Shown here piece after piece: positions 18,837 to 28,483 of a stretch of DNA of 36,500 nt. The notes under the pieces were generated by a model. That model searched no databases, was not told the DNA's origin, and was given only the letters and a program-made list of their open reading frames with translations. The translations under genes and the position numbers were made by a program. The DNA comes from Candidatus Saccharimonadota bacterium (GTDB lineage: Bacteria > Patescibacteriota > Saccharimonadia > Saccharimonadales > Saccharimonadaceae). Each line of letters begins with the position of its first letter. Position 1 is the first letter of the stretch. Location of the stretch: assembly GCA_009776375.1 (NCBI GenBank), contig WRNW01000004.1, positions 1 to 36,500 of the forward strand. Direction: 5' to 3'.

Positions 18837-19550
18837 ATGATGAGTGAAAGACAGGCGAAAATCCTCGCCGCGATTATCGAGCAATATGCAGAATTGGCCG
18901 CGCCGGTTGGATCGGTCTTGCTGGCGAAACTGTTTGATGCGAGTTCGGCGACCATTCGTTCGGAGATGGCAAAATTAGAGGAAATGGGCTATCTGACCGC
19001 GCCGCACACTAGTGCTGGACGGATTCCAACCGACAAAGGTTATCGGCTCTACGTCAACAGCATCGTCGAAGGCCAAGACATTCGCGAGAGCACCAGCGAA
19101 GACAACCGCACCGCTCGGGTTATTGCCGCTCGCGTATCTGGTAGCAACCGTGCGGATCACGCGATTCGCTCGGCGGTCGATAGTCTGGTCGAGCTAACGC
19201 ACAATTTGGGACTAGCGACGATTGGTGATCAACTGTACCTGAGCGGACTCGGTAATTTGTTTGCCCAACCAGAATTTATTAGTGGTGAACATGTTCGCGA
19301 TGTGGCACGATTGCTCGATAACCTTGAACCGTGGCTGCGCGAAGCAGCGCCCAATGAACCACTGAACGTTTTCATTGGTTCGGAAAATCCGATTGGTCGC
19401 GACAGCGGCGTGTCACTCATTGTTTCGCGTTTTCGTTCGCCATATTCAGATCGTAGTTACATCGGAACCCTCGGCCCGACACGTCAAAGCTATGCCCGAG
19501 TGATGCATTTGGTGTCACAAACGGGAAAAATGCTGGAGAGGTTGTTATAA
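18837..19550 (+). CDS. hrcA: Heat-inducible transcription repressor HrcA (short form)
   Basis: SERQAKILAAIIEQY...PVGSVLLAKLF..SSATIRSEMAKLEEMGYLTAPHTSAGRIPTDKGYRLYV; CIRCE upstream. Confidence 0.95.
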   Translation: MMSERQAKILAAIIEQYAELAAPVGSVLLAKLFDASSATIRSEMAKLEEMGYLTAPHTSAGRIPTDKGYRLYVNSIVEGQDIRESTSEDNRTARVIAARVSGSNRADHAIRSAVDSLVELTHNLGLATIGDQLYLSGLGNLFAQPEFISGEHVRDVARLLDNLEPWLREAAPNEPLNVFIGSENPIGRDSGVSLIVSRFRSPYSDRSYIGTLGPTRQSYARVMHLVSQTGKMLERLL

Positions 19551-19551
19551 G

Positions 19552-20004
19552 ATGGCCAAAATGCCTACCAAAGACGCCAAAATTGCCGAACTGACGGCCG
19601 ATCTACAGCGGATACGAGCGGATTTTGAGAATTATCGTAAACGGGTTGATGAAGAAAGGCAGATAGTGCGCGAGTATGGTGAAGCGACGGTCGCCGCCAA
19701 GCTTTTGCCGGTGATCGATGACATCGAACGGGCGATAGCACATTTGCCGACAGAACTAGCTGACAATGCCTGGGCGCAGGGTGTCGCAGGCTTAGGGAAA
19801 AACCTCGACAAAACTCTTAATACGATCGGCATCACCCGAATCTTGGCTAAACCAGGCAGTGATTTTAATCCTGATCAACATCACGCTGCCCAATTTGATG
19901 GCGTAGCCGGCGGGCACGAGGTAATTGCTGAGGAATTGCAATCAGGCTATTTGTATCGAGGTGCCGTTTTGCGACCAGCGATGGTCCGCGTGACCAGTAA
20001 ATAG
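19552..20004 (+). CDS. grpE: Nucleotide exchange factor GrpE
   Basis: DFENYRKRVDEER...LLPVIDDIERAI...DFNPDQHHA...YLYRGAVLRPAMVRV. Confidence 0.94.
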   Translation: MAKMPTKDAKIAELTADLQRIRADFENYRKRVDEERQIVREYGEATVAAKLLPVIDDIERAIAHLPTELADNAWAQGVAGLGKNLDKTLNTIGITRILAKPGSDFNPDQHHAAQFDGVAGGHEVIAEELQSGYLYRGAVLRPAMVRVTSK

Positions 20005-20088
20005 TGTTGTGAATATTACGTCTTTACGGGCTCAGAAAATTAGCATATACTATATATAGTGCTAAATTAACAAGAAAGGACAACAGAT

Positions 20089-20133
20089 ATGGTGTGCGGC
20101 GGTTGTGGTTGCGATGGCGAATGTACTTGCTAA
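20089..20133 (+). CDS. Cysteine-rich micro-ORF, 14 aa (MVCGGCGCDGECTC)
   Basis: ATG with SD AAAGGA; 5 Cys in 14 residues; own upstream AT-rich promoter region. Confidence 0.6.
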   Translation: MVCGGCGCDGECTC

Positions 20134-20254
20134 GAAAAACTCAATGCGAGGTTAAGAAAACTTTTCGCGAAAAGTAAATCTTTAAAGTTAAACAAATATC
20201 CCTACGAGGGGCAACTTTTGTGGGGATAAAATGTAAGTAAAGTCAGGGGGAAAA

Positions 20255-20752
20255 ATGGAAAATCAAACTACGTCGAAACGTTCGATCAAAAAGAACACGT
20301 GCGGTTGTGAATGTTGCGCTAAAATTTGCGCCCGCTACAAAAAAGTTCATCCGATTTTTGCGTCGGTTGTTTTTATAATTGTCATTGCGGCCAGCTTTGG
20401 CATCCTGGCGGTGGTCGCCAAAAATCAGGCTAGCGATATCGCGAATCTAAAAACCCAAATTTCGGAGATGCAATGCGCTGCGACACAAAATAGCATACGC
20501 GATAGCGGTGTTAGCTACGATGGCCAAAATGACAAAACCGCTCTGGAACTATTGAAAGATAATCACCTAGTCGAGACCAAAGATTTTAGCGGTATGGGCG
20601 AGTTTGTGACGGCGATCGACGGCGTGGCGGCCGAGGACGGTAAAAATTTCTGGGCGTTCTACGTCGATGGTGAGATGGCTATGGAAGGCGCGGGTACTTA
20701 TAAAACTAAGGATGGAGAAAAAATCGAATGGCGGCTCGAAGAGATTCAGTAG
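20255..20752 (+). CDS. Membrane-anchored DUF4430-like protein with cytoplasmic Cys cluster
   Basis: NTCGCECCAKICARY then TM; ALELLKDNHLVET...GKNFWAFYVDGEMAMEGAGTYKTKDGEKIEWRLEEIQ. Confidence 0.75.
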   Translation: MENQTTSKRSIKKNTCGCECCAKICARYKKVHPIFASVVFIIVIAASFGILAVVAKNQASDIANLKTQISEMQCAATQNSIRDSGVSYDGQNDKTALELLKDNHLVETKDFSGMGEFVTAIDGVAAEDGKNFWAFYVDGEMAMEGAGTYKTKDGEKIEWRLEEIQ

Positions 20753-21324
20753 AACTGTTTCGCTCGACGTATGCACAAATTATCGTCGGTGTTCTACTAG
20801 TGGCATTGATTGTGGCAGCCAGGTTGCTGCCACATGCCGCTAACTTTACACCAGTCGCGGCGGTCGGTTTGTTCGCGGGCGTCTATTTTAAAAAGGCTTG
20901 GGCGCCATTTTTACCGCTGGCTGGTCTACTAATTAGCGATTTGTTTATTGGCGGTTATGGCGTGCGCGGTATGGTGGTGGTTTATGGTTCGTTTGGGCTA
21001 ACGTTCTTGATCGGTAAAATCATGGCACGGGGTGGTTTGTTTGGGAAAAATGGTCGATTTGGTAAAAAATCGATTCGCATCCTCGGTGGTTCGATTCTTA
21101 GCGCGGTGCTGTTTTTCTTGATCACTAATAATGTTTTTCTCTACACACCAGCACTGTATACGCACGATTTTGCTGGTATGATGGCTAGCTATGTCGCCGG
21201 CATACCGTTCTTTCGCTCACAAATTTTGGGTGATTTGTTCTATTCCGGCGTGTTATTCGGAGCGTGCGAACTCGCCAAAATCTTGGCGGTCAAGTTCAGC
21301 CGAAAATCAGTCGAAGTTTACTAA
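20728..21324 (+). CDS. Integral membrane protein resembling ECF transporter S component / DUF6580
   Basis: LLPHAANFTPVAAVGLFAGVYFKKAWAPFLPLAGLLISDLFIGGYG...; overlaps the end of the upstream ORF. Confidence 0.7.
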   Translation: MAARRDSVELFRSTYAQIIVGVLLVALIVAARLLPHAANFTPVAAVGLFAGVYFKKAWAPFLPLAGLLISDLFIGGYGVRGMVVVYGSFGLTFLIGKIMARGGLFGKNGRFGKKSIRILGGSILSAVLFFLITNNVFLYTPALYTHDFAGMMASYVAGIPFFRSQILGDLFYSGVLFGACELAKILAVKFSRKSVEVY

Positions 21325-21767
21325 GAAATTTCCAAACGAAAACTATTGGTATCGCGAATTTCGCAACCATGCTTAAGGTAAAATTTCGTCGCCGCAGCCC
21401 GTTCGGGCCGACAGGTAAATTCCATACGTTCAATACCACGCTCGCGACACCAATTTAACATTTCATCCCAAATTAAACTACCAATCCCGCGCTGACCAAC
21501 GGTTGCGTCGACAAAGATGTCTTCGAGATAGGCGATACTGCCGTGGTAGATACTGATGACTTCACTCAGAGTTGCCATGCCGACGATCTGCCCAGTTTCA
21601 TCATCGCGCGCGACAAACTGTTCATGTAGTGGGGAACTAATAACTTTTTTAAGTACGTTTTTATCAATTTTTCGACCATCATAATTTTCGGTCAGATTTG
21701 GCAGAATGCGATTGATATTATCTGTGTCGCTAGCACTCAGTTTGGTTAATCGTTCAATTTTAACCAT
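21321..21767 (-). CDS. GNAT family N-acetyltransferase
   Basis: YLEDIFVDATVGQRGIGSLIWDEMLNWCRERGIERMEFTCRPERAAATKFYLKHG. Confidence 0.9.
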   Translation of the reverse strand: MVKIERLTKLSASDTDNINRILPNLTENYDGRKIDKNVLKKVISSPLHEQFVARDDETGQIVGMATLSEVISIYHGSIAYLEDIFVDATVGQRGIGSLIWDEMLNWCRERGIERMEFTCRPERAAATKFYLKHGCEIRDTNSFRLEIS

Positions 21768-22557
21768 TCTTAACCTCCTTTACTTGCGCTGCAATGATTT
21801 TGATACAGCCGTAGACGTCTTCGACGGTTGAACCGCGTGATAAATCAGAAACCGGTTTAGCAAAACCTAGCAATATCGGACCATAGGCATGCGCACTGCC
21901 AAATTGTTCAATCGATTTGTACAGGATATTTCCGGAATTGAGATCGGGCGTGATCAAAATATTAGCGCGACCGGCGACGGGCGAATCAGGCGCTTTCTTC
22001 TTACCAATTTCCGCATTGACCGCCGCATCGAGTTGCATTTCACCATCGATGACGATGTCCGAGCGACGGTCTTTGACGAGGGCGATCGCTTCTTGAATTT
22101 TGGTGATACTATCATCACGGCCGCCACTACCGAAAGTTGAAAAACTAAGGCACGCCACGCGCGGCATCTCGGTCAAAATCGATTTGGCTGCGTCATGCGT
22201 CAGGATAACGATATCGGCCAATTGTTCAGCAGTTGGATTTTTAGTCACGCCACCGTCGGCCATAATGAGCGATCGACCGTCGGGAAATTCAAACGCGAAC
22301 AAACTGCCAAAAGTTTTATTACCCTCGAGCATGCCGACGTGATCGCGCGTCATGAGGATCACATCACGTGTCGTGTGGTCGATACCGGCGACCATGCCAT
22401 CAGCCTGGCCGGCGGCCAACATGTCGACTGCTGGCTGCAAAGCATCGTCACTAGTTAGTAATATTGGTTGACAAATTTTGTCTTGCTCGGCGCGCTGGGC
22501 CGCCGCGATAATGTTTTGGTTTTTGCCTTCTGGTAAAACTATTTTAACTAAACTCAT
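21760..22557 (-). CDS. pta: Phosphate acetyltransferase (short form)
   Basis: IVLPEGKNQNIIAAA...GLADGMVAGIDHTTRDVI-like region, SFSTFGSG, GELQLDAAV-like, PDLNSGNILYKSIEQFGSAHAYGPILLGFAKPVSDLSRG. Confidence 0.9.
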   Translation of the reverse strand: MSLVKIVLPEGKNQNIIAAAQRAEQDKICQPILLTSDDALQPAVDMLAAGQADGMVAGIDHTTRDVILMTRDHVGMLEGNKTFGSLFAFEFPDGRSLIMADGGVTKNPTAEQLADIVILTHDAAKSILTEMPRVACLSFSTFGSGGRDDSITKIQEAIALVKDRRSDIVIDGEMQLDAAVNAEIGKKKAPDSPVAGRANILITPDLNSGNILYKSIEQFGSAHAYGPILLGFAKPVSDLSRGSTVEDVYGCIKIIAAQVKEVKNG

Positions 22558-22604
22558 GTGTCAATTATAGCATAGTTCGTGCTACAATTAAAAGCATGAA
22601 TGAA

Positions 22605-22836
22605 CTGGATAAAGTCCAAGATATATTTACGCCTCACTTCACAGCCCCAGTTATCGCAAAAATATCGAGAATTCCTAAAAACCGATTTTCCGCGCGTGCC
22701 ACGACCAGGAAGTTGGGCAGAATTCTGGTGACTCGTTGAACTTGGTCGTGAGCCGTTCGCGAGCGATATTATCCACTACCAAAAAATCATCACTATTCTA
22801 GGCAAAACCGACCGAATCATGAAACTCATTGGCTAA
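22605..22836 (+). pseudogene. Degraded C-terminal fragment of a type ISP/Eco57I-like restriction-modification enzyme
   Basis: One frame reads QKYREFLKTDFPRVPRPGSWAEFW*LVELGREPFASDIIHYQKIITILGKTDRIMKLIG*, resembling that family's C-terminal region. Confidence 0.6.
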
Positions 22837-22874
22837 CGTCTCAGTAAATTAATTAGTTGTAAAAATCACAACAA

Positions 22875-22901
22875 TTAGCACTCTTGACACGTGAGTGCTA
22901 A
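22875..22901. promoter_or_regulatory. CIRCE operator upstream of dnaK
   Basis: TTAGCACTC-TTGACACGT-GAGTGCTAA, perfect arms. Confidence 0.96.
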
Positions 22902-22982
22902 TTTTGTTACAATGAATTTAGTTGGCGGTCGGAAACTCCGATTGCCAGACATGAGCAACTTAATTGAAAGGGTAATAATAAA

Positions 22983-24899
22983 ATGAGTGTAATTATCGGA
23001 ATCGATCTCGGCACGACCAACAGCGCCATGGCATATCTGTTGGCTGGCAAGCCGGAAATTATCACCAACAAGGAAGGCAGTCGCACAACACCGAGCGTGA
23101 TTGGCATCAAAAAAGGCGAACGTTTGGTCGGGCAGGTCGCCCAGCGCCAGCGTGTCGTTAATGCTGAAAATACGACCTATGGTATCAAACGTTTGATCGG
23201 TCGCAAATTTAACGACAAAGAAACCCAGGAAGATCTAAAAATCATGCCATATAAAATTGTCGACAAAAACGGCAATGCGGCGATTGAAATGGACGGCAAA
23301 GTCTACCCGCCAGAGGAAATTAGCGCGATGATCCTAGGCAAACTGAAGGCCGACGCTGAGGCGTTCCTTGGCCAGCCGGTCACCGAGGCAGTCATTACTG
23401 TACCGGCGTACTTTGACGACAGTCAGCGCCAAGCGACCAAGGACGCCGGTAAAATCGCCGGTCTCGAGGTCAAACGAATTATCAACGAACCAACCGCGGC
23501 CGCTCTGGCTTATGGCCTCGAGAACAAGAAAGAAGAAAAAATCGCGGTCTTTGACCTCGGTGGCGGTACTTTCGACATTAGTATTCTCGAGCTAGGCGAC
23601 GGCGTATTTGAAGTGAAAAGCACCAACGGCGACACGCACCTTGGTGGCGAAGACTTTGACAATACGGTGGTCAATCATTTCTTGTCCGAGTTCAAAAACG
23701 ACAGCGGCATCGACCTCAAGGACGACAAAGCCGCCATGCAGCGCCTCAAGGACGAAGCCGAAAAAGCCAAGAAAGAACTCAGTACAACGACCGAATACGA
23801 AATCAACCTGCCGTTCATCACCGCCGACGCCGATGGGCCGAAACATTTTGAATATAAATTAACCCGCGCCAAGTTAGAAGAGTTAGTCGCGGATCTGCTG
23901 GATCGCTTAGCCGGGCCGTGCGAAAAAGCACTCAAGGACGCCAAATTAAAAGCCAGCGACATCAACGAAGTCGTTTTGGTCGGCGGTATGACCCGCATGC
24001 CAGCGGTTATCGAACGAGTCAAGAAAATCTTTGGTCGCGATCCGATGCAGGGTGTCAACCCCGACGAAGTTGTCGCCATCGGCGCCGCCATCCAGGGTGG
24101 TGTGCTGGCCGGCGACGTCAAAGACGTGCTCTTGCTCGATGTCACGCCGCTGACGCTTGGCATTGAAACCATGGGCGGAGTCCGCACGCCGCTGATTGGG
24201 CGCAATACCACCATCCCGACTAGCAAATCCGAAACTTTCTCGACGGCGGCGGATAACCAACCGCAAGTCGAAATTCATGTCCTCCAGGGCGAGCGTGAAC
24301 TAGCGGACGATAATAAATCTTTAGGCAAATTTATCCTTGACGGCATCGCACCCGCGCCGCGCGGTGTGCCACAAATCGAAGTCACCTTTAACCTCGACGC
24401 CAACGGCATTTTGAATGTCAGCGCCAAGGACAAAGGTACCGGCAAAGAGCAATCAATCACCATCCAGAACAGTGGTAACTTGAACAAGGACGATATCGCG
24501 AGGGCTCAGGCCGAAGCCGAAACCCACGCTGACGAAGATCGCAAAAAACGCGAGCAAATCGACGCTCGTAACGGTCTGGAAAACCTGATTTACCAGGCCA
24601 AGAAAATGCCTGACGATTTCAAGGACAAAATTTCCGACGAAGACAAAAAAGCCATCGAAGGTGCGGTCAAAGAAGCCGAAGAAAAATTAGGATCCGACGA
24701 CAAAGAAGAACTCGAAGAAGCGCTCAAAACTCTGTCCGAGCGCGTCCAATCGATCGGCGCCAAAATGTACCAACAGCCCGAAGGCGAGGCCGAAACCAAC
24801 GACACCGACGGCGGCGAAACCAAAACCACTCGTAAATCAACCGAAAAATCCAAGAACCAAAAAGACGAACCCGTCGAAGGCGAAGTCGTCGATAAGTAG
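22983..24899 (+). CDS. dnaK: Chaperone DnaK
   Basis: [41 protein letters not shown]-type motifs. Confidence 0.98.
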   Translation: MSVIIGIDLGTTNSAMAYLLAGKPEIITNKEGSRTTPSVIGIKKGERLVGQVAQRQRVVNAENTTYGIKRLIGRKFNDKETQEDLKIMPYKIVDKNGNAAIEMDGKVYPPEEISAMILGKLKADAEAFLGQPVTEAVITVPAYFDDSQRQATKDAGKIAGLEVKRIINEPTAAALAYGLENKKEEKIAVFDLGGGTFDISILELGDGVFEVKSTNGDTHLGGEDFDNTVVNHFLSEFKNDSGIDLKDDKAAMQRLKDEAEKAKKELSTTTEYEINLPFITADADGPKHFEYKLTRAKLEELVADLLDRLAGPCEKALKDAKLKASDINEVVLVGGMTRMPAVIERVKKIFGRDPMQGVNPDEVVAIGAAIQGGVLAGDVKDVLLLDVTPLTLGIETMGGVRTPLIGRNTTIPTSKSETFSTAADNQPQVEIHVLQGERELADDNKSLGKFILDGIAPAPRGVPQIEVTFNLDANGILNVSAKDKGTGKEQSITIQNSGNLNKDDIARAQAEAETHADEDRKKREQIDARNGLENLIYQAKKMPDDFKDKISDEDKKAIEGAVKEAEEKLGSDDKEELEEALKTLSERVQSIGAKMYQQPEGEAETNDTDGGETKTTRKSTEKSKNQKDEPVEGEVVDK

Positions 24900-24942
24900 A
24901 ATCAAACCCGATCCAGCACTACTGTGTTATACTAATCTGGTT

Positions 24943-25859
24943 ATGCTCTGGTTATTATTTCCGCTGGTGGCGGCACTTGGTTATGCGCTGAGTCAATTTG
25001 TCGACAATTTTTTGGTTGATGTTTATTGTCGTCGGTTGCGGCCGATGTGTCTGGCAGGCGTTTATGCAGGGCTGGAATTGGTCGTCTGCGTTGCTATTTT
25101 TGCCTGGCATGGGGGGGGGTGTTTGGTGGTGTCGGACCGTGGGAAATCGCGTTATTCTTGACAGCCGCGGCGATTAAACTGGCTGGCACGATTCCTTATT
25201 ACCGAGCGTTGCGCCGTGATGATACCACCGAGGTGGTTTTACTATCACAAATTTCCCCAATAATTGCCCTAGCGATGGGCGCGGCATTTTTGCACCAAAT
25301 TATCACACCGCTGCAACTGGTAGCGTTCTGTTTGATTTTGTTCGCTGCGATTTTGGTGATCGTGGGTTCTGGGCATCATCGGATCAAGCTAAAATTTCGG
25401 GCCAGTATCTATGTCCTGATCGCCTGTTTTTGCTGGGTTGTGTCCGATATCATCTTTGTCTCCCAAGCCGTAAAGATAGATTTCATCACTAGTTTCTTTT
25501 GGATGATGCTGGGCGGAGCGTTAGTGCAGTTCACCATGTTGATTGTGTTCAACAACTGGCGCCAAGACCTGGGGAAATTATTACGACGAAACCGATTTAA
25601 AAAACTGCTTGCGATATCTGCTAATGAATCAGTTTGGTTGGTTGGCGAAATCGCCTGGCGGTTGGGCATCGTTGTCAGGCCGGTGGCTATCATGTCAGTC
25701 ACCGCGAGCGTCCTGCAACTGATCGCGACATTCGTTTTGGGGATTATTCTGACGTTGATTTGGCCAAGGTTCGGACGCGAAAAACTGAATAGGAAACTCG
25801 TGCTCTATCACCTGGCGGCGATCGTGGTGATGGCCGTCGCGATAACGCTCATTGGTTAA
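24943..25859 (+). CDS. EamA/DMT-family transporter, frame interrupted at a G9 tract
   Basis: ORF 24943-25161 and ORF 25026-25859 join to one multi-TM protein if the frame shifts at 25111-25119. Confidence 0.75.
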
Positions 25860-25880
25860 TCTAGTGTTACAATAGTTGTC

Positions 25881-26129
25881 ATGAACGATTCAATTTGCGC
25901 TAGCCTGTCAGCCTACACCGAAATTTCCTGTAGCGATGCCGCTAGCGTTTCGGCGGTGGCCCAGCCAGTGATCGAGATCGGCGCCATGTTAGTCGTGATC
26001 ATTGTTCTAGCCATTATCGGGATGATCATGAAAAAGTCTGCCAAGAAAGTCCGACTGGCCGTCAACGCGCCGCTAGGTGAAATGGTTGAAAAACTCGAAC
26101 AAGAAAAACTGCTTGATCAAAAACCTTAA
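25881..26129 (+). CDS. Small single-TM protein
   Basis: 82-aa ORF, -10 TACAAT 7 nt upstream. Confidence 0.65.
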   Translation: MNDSICASLSAYTEISCSDAASVSAVAQPVIEIGAMLVVIIVLAIIGMIMKKSAKKVRLAVNAPLGEMVEKLEQEKLLDQKP

Positions 26130-26794
26130 GAATTTTTTCTGGACAATTTTTGTTTGATCGCTGCGCGTTTTTTCGGATCACGTAGAACATGAATGATTGC
26201 TGGCGAAATAGAAATCAGGATAATCAAAAAGACGATCGGTAGGAGATACATGTCGATCTTTTCCGGATCGATCAATTGACCAAAAGCTTTGAATGAAAAG
26301 AAACCAAGCGAGGTAACACCAATAGTCCATAACGCTGCACCGATAACATTAAAAGTAATAAAACGCAGATAATGCATTTTGGAAATTCCCGTGACAATTG
26401 GATTAAAAGTTCGAATAATCGGCATAAATTGCGCTAGGATGACGGCTTTGCCACCGTGCTTTTCGTAAAAGTCTTCGGCGGTCTGCAGATATTCTTTCTT
26501 GAACAAACGACTGTCTTTTTTTAGAAACAAACGTCGGCCAGCATGTTTACCAATTAAATATCCAGTCGAATTCCCAGCGACCGCGGCGACGAGCAAGAGA
26601 GCGATGAGCAAGAATAAATTAACATCGATCACTCCCAGGCCAGCCAGCGCACCAGCCGTGAACAGCAGCGAATCGCCGGGCAAGAAAAAACCCACCATGA
26701 GGCCGGTCTCGCTAAAAATTATCAGAGGTACTAATAGGTAAACTAATGGTCCGAGATCGTGCAAAAATTGACTAAGATTAACGCCTGGAATCAT
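26126..26794 (-). CDS. DedA/VTT-domain membrane protein
   Basis: FFLPGDSLLFTAGALAGLG, GNSTGYLIGKHAGRR, FMPIIRTFNPIVTGISKM; start moved to ATG 26794 from promoter spacing. Confidence 0.9.
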   Translation of the reverse strand: MIPGVNLSQFLHDLGPLVYLLVPLIIFSETGLMVGFFLPGDSLLFTAGALAGLGVIDVNLFLLIALLLVAAVAGNSTGYLIGKHAGRRLFLKKDSRLFKKEYLQTAEDFYEKHGGKAVILAQFMPIIRTFNPIVTGISKMHYLRFITFNVIGAALWTIGVTSLGFFSFKAFGQLIDPEKIDMYLLPIVFLIILISISPAIIHVLRDPKKRAAIKQKLSRKNS

Positions 26795-26867
26795 ATCGAA
26801 CATTGTACCAGATTTACTGAATTTTGCGAAACTCTTCGGAATCTGCTACAATATTTGGGATTAACGA

Positions 26868-27611
26868 ATGAGGAGTTACAACATGCCCGACAAGATTACT
26901 TTGAGTGTCAAAAAACGTGAGATGACTGGCAAACGGGTCGCCAAATTGCGTCAGGACGGCCTAGTCCCCGCGGTGATTTATGGTTCAGATTATGAACCGC
27001 GGAATGTGCAACTGGCCCAACAGGATGCGCAACGCGTGGTTCGCGAAGCTGGTCGTCACGTGCCGATCGAACTGACGTTGGATAACGAAGTCAGCACCAC
27101 TTTGATCAAATCGATTGATCGCGCGCCCGCGCGTCGCGATATCACCCACATTAGTTTTCAGCGCGTGCGGGCCGATGAAGTGGTGACGACCGCGGTGCCG
27201 CTAGTGCTGATTGGTGAATCTGAATCGGTGGCGGCCAAGGCGGGCTTGATCATTTTGCCAACTCTAGAAGAAGTCGAAATTCGCGCCAAAGTATCCGAAC
27301 TGCCCGACAAAATCGAAGTTGATGCGACCAATTTGGCGGCGGCCGAGGACAAATTAACGTTAGCTGATGCCAAATTACCGAGCGGTGTCGAGATCGTTGA
27401 TTACGATCCAGAAATTGTTATCGCCAGCGTCTGGGAGCCGGCCGCGCTCGAGGCTAGAAATGCCGCAGCCGACAAAGCCGCCGACGAAGCCCGCGCCAAG
27501 GAAGCCGCCGCCGCAGCCAGCACCGAAACTGCTGCGACTGAGGAAACACCTAGCGATCAAACTGAAACGACTGAAACTAGCGAACAACCTGCTGCTGAAG
27601 CCAAAGAATAA
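26868..27611 (+). CDS. rplY: 50S ribosomal protein bL25 (CTC form)
   Basis: LSVKKREMTGKRVAKLRQDGLVPAVIYGSDYEPRNV; TL5/CTC C-terminal domain; Ala/Glu/Thr tail. Confidence 0.93.
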   Translation: MRSYNMPDKITLSVKKREMTGKRVAKLRQDGLVPAVIYGSDYEPRNVQLAQQDAQRVVREAGRHVPIELTLDNEVSTTLIKSIDRAPARRDITHISFQRVRADEVVTTAVPLVLIGESESVAAKAGLIILPTLEEVEIRAKVSELPDKIEVDATNLAAAEDKLTLADAKLPSGVEIVDYDPEIVIASVWEPAALEARNAAADKAADEARAKEAAAAASTETAATEETPSDQTETTETSEQPAAEAKE

Positions 27612-27682
27612 AATGCTAAATTTCTGATTCGACGTCGTCAATCCCAAAACCGGTTTGACGATTCTGTGGTAAAATGTACAGG

Positions 27683-28483
27683 ATGAGCCGAGAAAATTAT
27701 GCATTAATCACCGGCGGATCGTCGGGCATCGGACTAGCATTCGCGCGCGAACTAGCCGCCGATGGTTGGAATTTAGTTTTAGTTAGTCGTGACAAAAACC
27801 TAGAAAGTATGGCGGAAAAACTCAAGGTAGAATTCGACGTCAATGTCGAGACTTTACGCGCCGATCTCAGCATCAAAGTCGATTTAGAACGGGTCGAAAA
27901 GCGATTAATCGACGAAACCAAACCGGTTGAAATTTTGATTAACTCAGCCGGATTTGTCTTGCACGAATCGTTAGTCAACGGTAATTTAGAGCGACAAATG
28001 GCGGCCTTTGCGGTGATGGCCGAAGCAATCTTGATCTTGTCGCAGGCGGCGGCCCAGACTCTGAAAAAACGAGGAGCGGGTAGAATTATTAACATCGCTT
28101 CGACTTCAGCCTGGTTATATAACGGTAATTATTCTGCCTTGAAACGTTGGGTGGTAGTTTATACTAGCAGTCTCGCGCTAGAGCTGCGTGGCACGGGTGT
28201 GACGGCGACGGCCGTCTGTCCGGGCGAAACAAAAACTGATTTTCACGCCAACGGTGGACGAAATCGACCGAACATTCCTGAGTGGTTATGGTGCCAGCCA
28301 GAACAAATTGCTCGTACGGGTTTGCGCGCTGCCGAAAAGGGTCGCGCCGTCTATGTGCCAACAATTAAATGGCGTTTGTTTACTTGGGCCTGCCAACATT
28401 TTCGGGGCTTGGCGCGGCTGACTTCGCATAAAACAGTCACGAAAAGAATCAAAGAAACTGAGCAAAAAAATGACCGAAACTAA
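27683..28483 (+). CDS. Short-chain dehydrogenase/reductase
   Basis: ALITGGSSGIGLAFARELA, NSAGF, SALKRWVVVYTSSLALEL. Confidence 0.9.
   Translation: MSRENYALITGGSSGIGLAFARELAADGWNLVLVSRDKNLESMAEKLKVEFDVNVETLRADLSIKVDLERVEKRLIDETKPVEILINSAGFVLHESLVNGNLERQMAAFAVMAEAILILSQAAAQTLKKRGAGRIINIASTSAWLYNGNYSALKRWVVVYTSSLALELRGTGVTATAVCPGETKTDFHANGGRNRPNIPEWLWCQPEQIARTGLRAAEKGRAVYVPTIKWRLFTWACQHFRGLARLTSHKTVTKRIKETEQKNDRN

Noticed and set aside
20811-20834. TGTGGCAGC-CAGGTT-GCTGCCACA inverted repeat in the S-component-like gene
   Set aside because: The encoded VAARLLPH appears to align with the normal family motif without insertion, so it is probably coincidental.
22605-22836. Alternative genetic code (TGA read as an amino acid) suggested by W*LVELG
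   Set aside because: TGA is used as a terminal stop elsewhere (for example lepA-N and murJ) and the fragment has other signs of decay.
23675-24226. 183-aa minus-strand ORF antisense to dnaK
   Set aside because: Shadow ORF inside a highly conserved coding gene; composition-driven, no independent motif or start signal.
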